Shown here: piece after piece, positions 13,502 to 14,370 of the stretch | How positions within the stretch are numbered: the first letter of the stretch is position 1 | How the letters are laid out: each line of letters opens with the position of its first letter | The notes under the pieces: model-generated | Told to the model about the DNA's origin: nothing | Database searches by the model: none | What the model saw: only the letters and a program-made list of their open reading frames with translations | Position numbers and translations under genes: made by a program | Assembly (NCBI GenBank): GCA_017302755.1 | Contig: JAFLCR010000033.1 | Location: 1 to 14,370, forward strand | Reading direction: 5' to 3' | Source of the DNA: Alphaproteobacteria bacterium | Lineage (GTDB): Bacteria > Pseudomonadota > Alphaproteobacteria > Rickettsiales > JAFLCR01 | Length of the DNA: 14,370 bases

Positions 13502-14370
13502 CTAAGCGGCCATTTGAAACGGGGGATCGGGGTAAAGCTGCATGATTTTCTTCGCCGCCGGCGGAGGGAGCCTGCGGTTCGCCAGATCCTCCACGAGCTG
13601 CATGTGCAGTGGCAGAAGCAGGTTGATGTCGTAGCGATCTATCACTGTCTGGCGCGCATTGTCTCGAATCTGCTGATGATAGTTCTTGTGATCGAGCACC
13701 TCGTCCACGCGGTCGGCGACGCTTTGCGGAGAGAAGAAATCGACGAGCAGTCCGTTCTTGCCGTCCTCGATCACTTCACGCACCGGCTCGGTGTCCGAAC
13801 CGATCACGACGCAGCCCGCGCTCATCGCCTCCAGCGCCGACCATGACAGCACGAACGGGTAAGTGAGATACAGATGAGCACGCGAAATCTTGAGCACGTT
13901 TAGGAAGACATTGTATTTCAGATGTCCGGTAAAATGCAGCCTCGACATATCCAGTCCCTGCACCTCCTCCATCATCATCTGGCGGTAGGTTTTTCCCGCC
14001 GGCGGGCGCTTGCCGTAGCTGATCTCATCTCCACCGACTGCAATGATGTGGCAGTTCGGCCGGCGTTCCTGAATGATCTTAAATGCCCTCATGGCGGTGG
14101 GGAAACCGCGATACGGCTCGAAATTGCGTGCCACGTAAGTGACGATTTCATCCTTCTTGGAGAGCTTGATGCCGCTTTGCATCTGCAGCTCCAGCTCTTC
14201 CACGGGCGTGATTTCGTTTGTATCAATACCGTCGTGGATCACCGAGATGCGGTCGCGGTATTCCTTAGGATGCAGGCTCCACTGCCACCAGGTGGGGCTT
14301 AAGCCCCAATCCATAGCCTCAAGGTTGAACAGGTTGAGTCCGTTCTTGATGCGGATACGCGCCTTGTCGT
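13502..14370 (-). CDS. GT-B glycosyltransferase (GT4-like), C-terminal part, cut by window edge
   Basis: The frame is open past the right edge: 18 codons (DKARIRIKNGLNLFNLEA) precede the ATG at 14314, so that Met is internal and the true start lies outside. Counting from 14314, SVIHDGIDTNE (24-34) is the linker motif of GT-B enzymes, YVARNFEPYRGFPTAMRAF (60-78) starts the donor-binding half, and SALEAMSAGCVVIGSDTEPVREVI (159-182) is the classic GT4 nucleotide-sugar segment, followed by DGKNGLLVDF. The first acidic residue of the EX7E pattern appears replaced near VLSW. The enzyme should transfer a sugar from a nucleotide-sugar in the cytoplasm or at the inner membrane; donor and acceptor are unknown. 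A methyltransferase gene follows 9 nt downstream, consistent with surface polysaccharide or lipid modification. Confidence 0.9.
   Translation of the reverse strand, partial: DKARIRIKNGLNLFNLEAMDWGLSPTWWQWSLHPKEYRDRISVIHDGIDTNEITPVEELELQMQSGIKLSKKDEIVTYVARNFEPYRGFPTAMRAFKIIQERRPNCHIIAVGGDEISYGKRPPAGKTYRQMMMEEVQGLDMSRLHFTGHLKYNVFLNVLKISRAHLYLTYPFVLSWSALEAMSAGCVVIGSDTEPVREVIEDGKNGLLVDFFSPQSVADRVDEVLDHKNYHQQIRDNARQTVIDRYDINLLLPLHMQLVEDLANRRLPPPAAKKIMQLYPDPPFQMAA

Overview
The window looks like a chromosomal segment of an alphaproteobacterium. The evidence is a GlnD of the NTase-HD-ACT-ACT type, the hisF ... hisE ... HIT-family gene series typical of that class, generally high G+C, and dense same-strand gene packing. 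This is inferred from gene content and protein style; no database search was possible. No tRNA, rRNA, CRISPR array, insertion sequence or prophage gene was seen.

Layout. Positions 1-430 (minus) hold the N-terminal part of a probable ATP-grasp-like protein that runs off the left edge. After a short AT-rich gap come glnD (525-3296, minus) and, divergent from it, a DMT/EamA transporter (3347-4243) overlapping msrB (4236-4637). The 4638-4744 gap is the richest regulatory stretch. It has a dyad whose core matches the classical Fur 7-1-7 consensus at 13 of 14 defined positions, then a plausible sigma-70 promoter whose 17-nt spacer is itself a perfect palindrome, then a good ribosome binding site. 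This promoter faces three tightly packed genes of unknown function: an 845-aa Gln-rich coiled-coil protein with a CxxCx3CxxC cluster (4745-7282), a 288-aa protein with a C-terminal CxxCx5C (7318-8184) and a 173-aa protein (8188-8709). They run into hisF (8750-9508). A small AT-rich four-helix membrane protein gene (9528-9956) sits between hisF and hisE (10003-10326). hisE overlaps a RutE/HadB-type nitroreductase gene (10292-10918).

A 197-nt gap leads to a 173-aa low-complexity acidic protein (11116-11637), a pirin/YhhW-type cupin (11711-12409) and a HinT-type HIT protein (12416-12787). The HIT stop codon directly abuts the stop of an opposing two-gene unit on the minus strand: a probable SAM methyltransferase (12788-13492) preceded by a GT-B glycosyltransferase (13502 to the right edge, partial).

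How the genes work together. glnD belongs to nitrogen sensing, hisF and hisE to histidine synthesis, and msrB, the pirin and the nitroreductase to redox or stress functions. The best candidate for an undescribed system is the three-gene cluster at 4745-8709: Cys-motif proteins with no function I recognise, behind a Fur-like site, so possibly under metal control. That link is inference from sequence pattern only.
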